A stretch of 54,478 nt of DNA from an uncultured Methanobrevibacter sp. GTDB lineage: Archaea; Methanobacteriota; Methanobacteria; Methanobacteriales; Methanobacteriaceae. The stretch lies in NCBI GenBank assembly GCA_900320955.1, contig ONUN01000001.1, forward strand, positions 1-54,478, in the 5' to 3' direction. The position numbers and the translations under genes are program-made. Every line of letters begins with the position of its first letter. The stretch's first letter is position 1. Shown here in pieces: positions 53,111-54,478 of the stretch. The notes under the pieces are model-generated. The model did not search any database and was not told the DNA's origin. It worked only from the letters and a program-made list of their open reading frames with translations.

Positions 53111-53663
53111 TATTGGATTTAACTTCATGTGAAATATAAATTGCACCACCATTAGTTGAATTTCCATTTTTAAAGGTCAAACCTGCTATATTTATGGATT
53201 TAGAATTAACAGTCCAAATCCTACCTGATTTTTCTGCATCAAAGATTGCTTCACCATCACCATATTTTATGAAGTTTAAATCTTTAGTAATATTTAATCC
53301 GATATTCTTATTTCCAGTATATTCTCCTGATGCAATCCTAATAGTGTCTCCATCCTGAGCTGCATTTAAAGATTCATTCAATGTTTTAAATGGAGCATCT
53401 TCACTTTTTCCATCACCACTACTTGTTTTGCTTGAATTAACATACCAGTCATTTCCAGCAGTTAATAATTCATCATTAGATGATTTTAAAATATCATTAC
53501 TTTTTACATTATTATCCGCAGATAATAAATTATTTTCCAGGTTGATTGATTCGTCAATGGAGATTACATCTGTTTTATTAGCATCAGCAGCGCTTGCTGA
53601 AGCGATGAACATGAGTAAAATCAAAACTGATAAAACAGCCAACAAATACTTTTTAGATTTCAT

Positions 53664-54112
53664 AATATTATTCCCCATCAAACAAAGGCCCTTAAAAGAG
53701 GGTTTTTGTCAATTTTATAAATAAATTATCAATATAAAATGTTTTTTTATTACAAACACTGTCAACAGCATTTGCTATCAAAATAATTTTTACAGTATTA
53801 ATTCTGTAAATAATCAAATAAAAATATTATGAAAAGTAGATTGATTTAGTCATTATTGTCAATAACTGTTCAAATCACCAAAACTAAAAAGATAATGAAC
53901 CTATTCAAAAACAAATGACTTCTACCAATATTCAATTTAAGAAAAAAATTTGCATATGCCATATGAAATCAAGATTGATGAAGTGTTAAAAATTATTTTC
54001 GGGAGATATTTCTTTTGATGATTTCAAATAGGTCATGTCACTCTAAAATTGGTGAATTTATAATCTCAAATGGAGAGATTTAAAAAAAAAAGTAAAGTAA
54101 TTGCCGAAGCAA
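53664..54112 (-). promoter_or_regulatory. gene-free stretch with promoter of the four-frame adhesin
   Basis: No gene was seen in these 449 bases apart from very short frames. On the minus strand ATTTATTTATAAAA at about 53714-53727 is a likely TATA box for the adhesin starting at 53663. The far end holds the terminator hairpin of the next gene. Confidence 0.4.
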
Positions 54113-54117
54113 TTACT
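54096..54117 (-). terminator. perfect adhesin-type terminator hairpin containing the stop codon
   Basis: AGTAATTGC (54096-54104) and GCAATTACT (54109-54117) form a perfect nine-pair stem with a CGAA loop; the minus strand continues TTTACTTTTTTTTTT. The TAA of the edge adhesin (54113-54115) is inside the stem. Confidence 0.75.
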
Positions 54118-54478
54118 TTTTGATTTTTGCAGTCTTTTTGACAGTATCTTTCAGGTATGTTGCCTGATAGGTTGCCTTTTTGCCGACTTTGAGGTTTTTA
54201 ACCACACTAGGATTTTTAATGGTAATCTTTGCGACACCTTTGCTGTTTGTTTTTGCGGTTGCAACTTTCTTACCATTGATTTTGAATGTGATTGTTTTTT
54301 TAGCAAGGTATTTGCCGTTTGCCTTAGCCAGTGTTGCCTGCAGAGTCAGTTTTTTGGCAGATTTCTTAAGGGTTGCTGTTTTTAGTGTTACAATGTGTTT
54401 TACTGTTATTGTTTTAGTTACTTTTTTACCCAATGCATTTATGGTTATTTTGTATTTTCCAGGCACCTGAGTTATTTT
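54113..54478 (-). CDS. C-terminal part of a further Ig-like adhesin (5' end outside window)
   Basis: The frame is open to the right edge, so about 121 residues of a larger protein are visible. They form the end of one Ig-like unit (PGKYKITINALGKKVTKTIT) and a complete last unit (LTLQATLAKANGKYLAKKTI, TFKINGKKVATAKTNSKGVA, ATYQATYLKDTVKKTAKIKK). There is no membrane anchor at the end. A fragment with the same last strand lies at 39730-39813. Confidence 0.7.
   Translation of the reverse strand, partial: KITQVPGKYKITINALGKKVTKTITVKHIVTLKTATLKKSAKKLTLQATLAKANGKYLAKKTITFKINGKKVATAKTNSKGVAKITIKNPSVVKNLKVGKKATYQATYLKDTVKKTAKIKK

Larger units (their letters stand above)
49503..53663 (-). pseudogene. 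giant adhesin gene (beta-helix plus Big2-like and Ig repeats) broken into four frames
   Basis: One gene of about 1,400 codons now split at three places. From ATG 53663: signal peptide (KKYLLAVLSVLILLMFIASA), beta-helix start (DAPFKTLNESLNAAQDGDTI), then many FINN-T-A-x(n)-GGAIY turns. At 52976-52984 two bases are missing in a TA run. At 52177-52202 an exact 13-bp tandem duplication shifts the frame. Near 51450-51465 a segment of about 65-75 bases, by comparison with the repeat upstream, is missing. The middle holds alternating Big2-like repeats (TSSDVSVVRIDDNGTFIAVG, FVADNSGIVSVDKDGKVKAL), and the end holds Ig-like units (YLKVGGKTYKAKTSSQGKIT). The start has no clear site besides GATGGGG. Confidence 0.75.

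Overview
The window is very AT-rich DNA from an archaeon, most likely a Methanobrevibacter-like member of the Methanobacteriales. The evidence is large secreted adhesin-like proteins built from beta-helix and Ig-like repeats, many small membrane proteins starting with a double-cysteine zinc ribbon, TATA-box promoters, and GGTGAT/GGAGG ribosome binding sites with frequent TTG starts. No rRNA, tRNA or CRISPR array was recognised. All family names come from reading motifs; no database search was run.

Left part (1-14.4 kb) is a defence island. It opens with the 3' end of a BREX-type pglX methyltransferase gene, which ends tail-to-tail against a tyrosine recombinase gene. A decayed membrane-protein gene follows, then a leftward three-gene unit (DUF6361-like protein, PLD-like nuclease, SNF2-like helicase) that resembles the Azaca defence system as I remember it, then an McrB/McrC pair. 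At the far side (13964-14080) lies the start of a second, broken recombinase gene, so the cargo sits between two recombinase 5' ends in the same orientation.

The 14.4-22.2 kb part holds leftward housekeeping-like genes: a helical protein, a HhH-GPD Fe-S glycosylase, a frameshifted small membrane protein and an EEP-family nuclease. A rightward operon follows: nuclease-like/DUF5655 protein, zinc-ribbon HAD protein, PLD plus helicase plus DUF3427, and a methyltransferase. It ends at a decayed gene that looks like a viral terminase large subunit.

The 22.2-37.3 kb part is rich in zinc-ribbon proteins, about ten genes, mostly with one to several membrane helices. It also holds an HNH protein with long helical repeats, two paralogues sharing an E-W-x-(V/I)-G-D start, a DUF4268 protein, a decayed HIRAN-like gene, two secreted proteins and a small winged-helix regulator whose end is frameshifted.

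The 37.5-42.3 kb part is a tandem array of five leftward paralogues, each with an N-terminal membrane anchor, one Ig-like domain and a different C-terminal tail. Truncated copies lie at both ends, and three members plus the upstream relic share a near-identical promoter block. The upstream relic sits in front of a family 2 glycosyltransferase gene.

The right part (42.5-54.5 kb) is an adhesin cluster: one intact rightward Ig-repeat adhesin, one leftward adhesin broken in an A8 tract, a 1131-residue adhesin carrying a papain-like peptidase domain, a large adhesin broken into four frames (including by an exact 13-bp tandem duplication), and the C-terminus of another adhesin at the edge. Several of these genes end in the same stop-codon-containing hairpin. 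The main themes are mobile defence cargo, gene-family turnover by recombination, and frame-disrupting changes in surface-protein genes.
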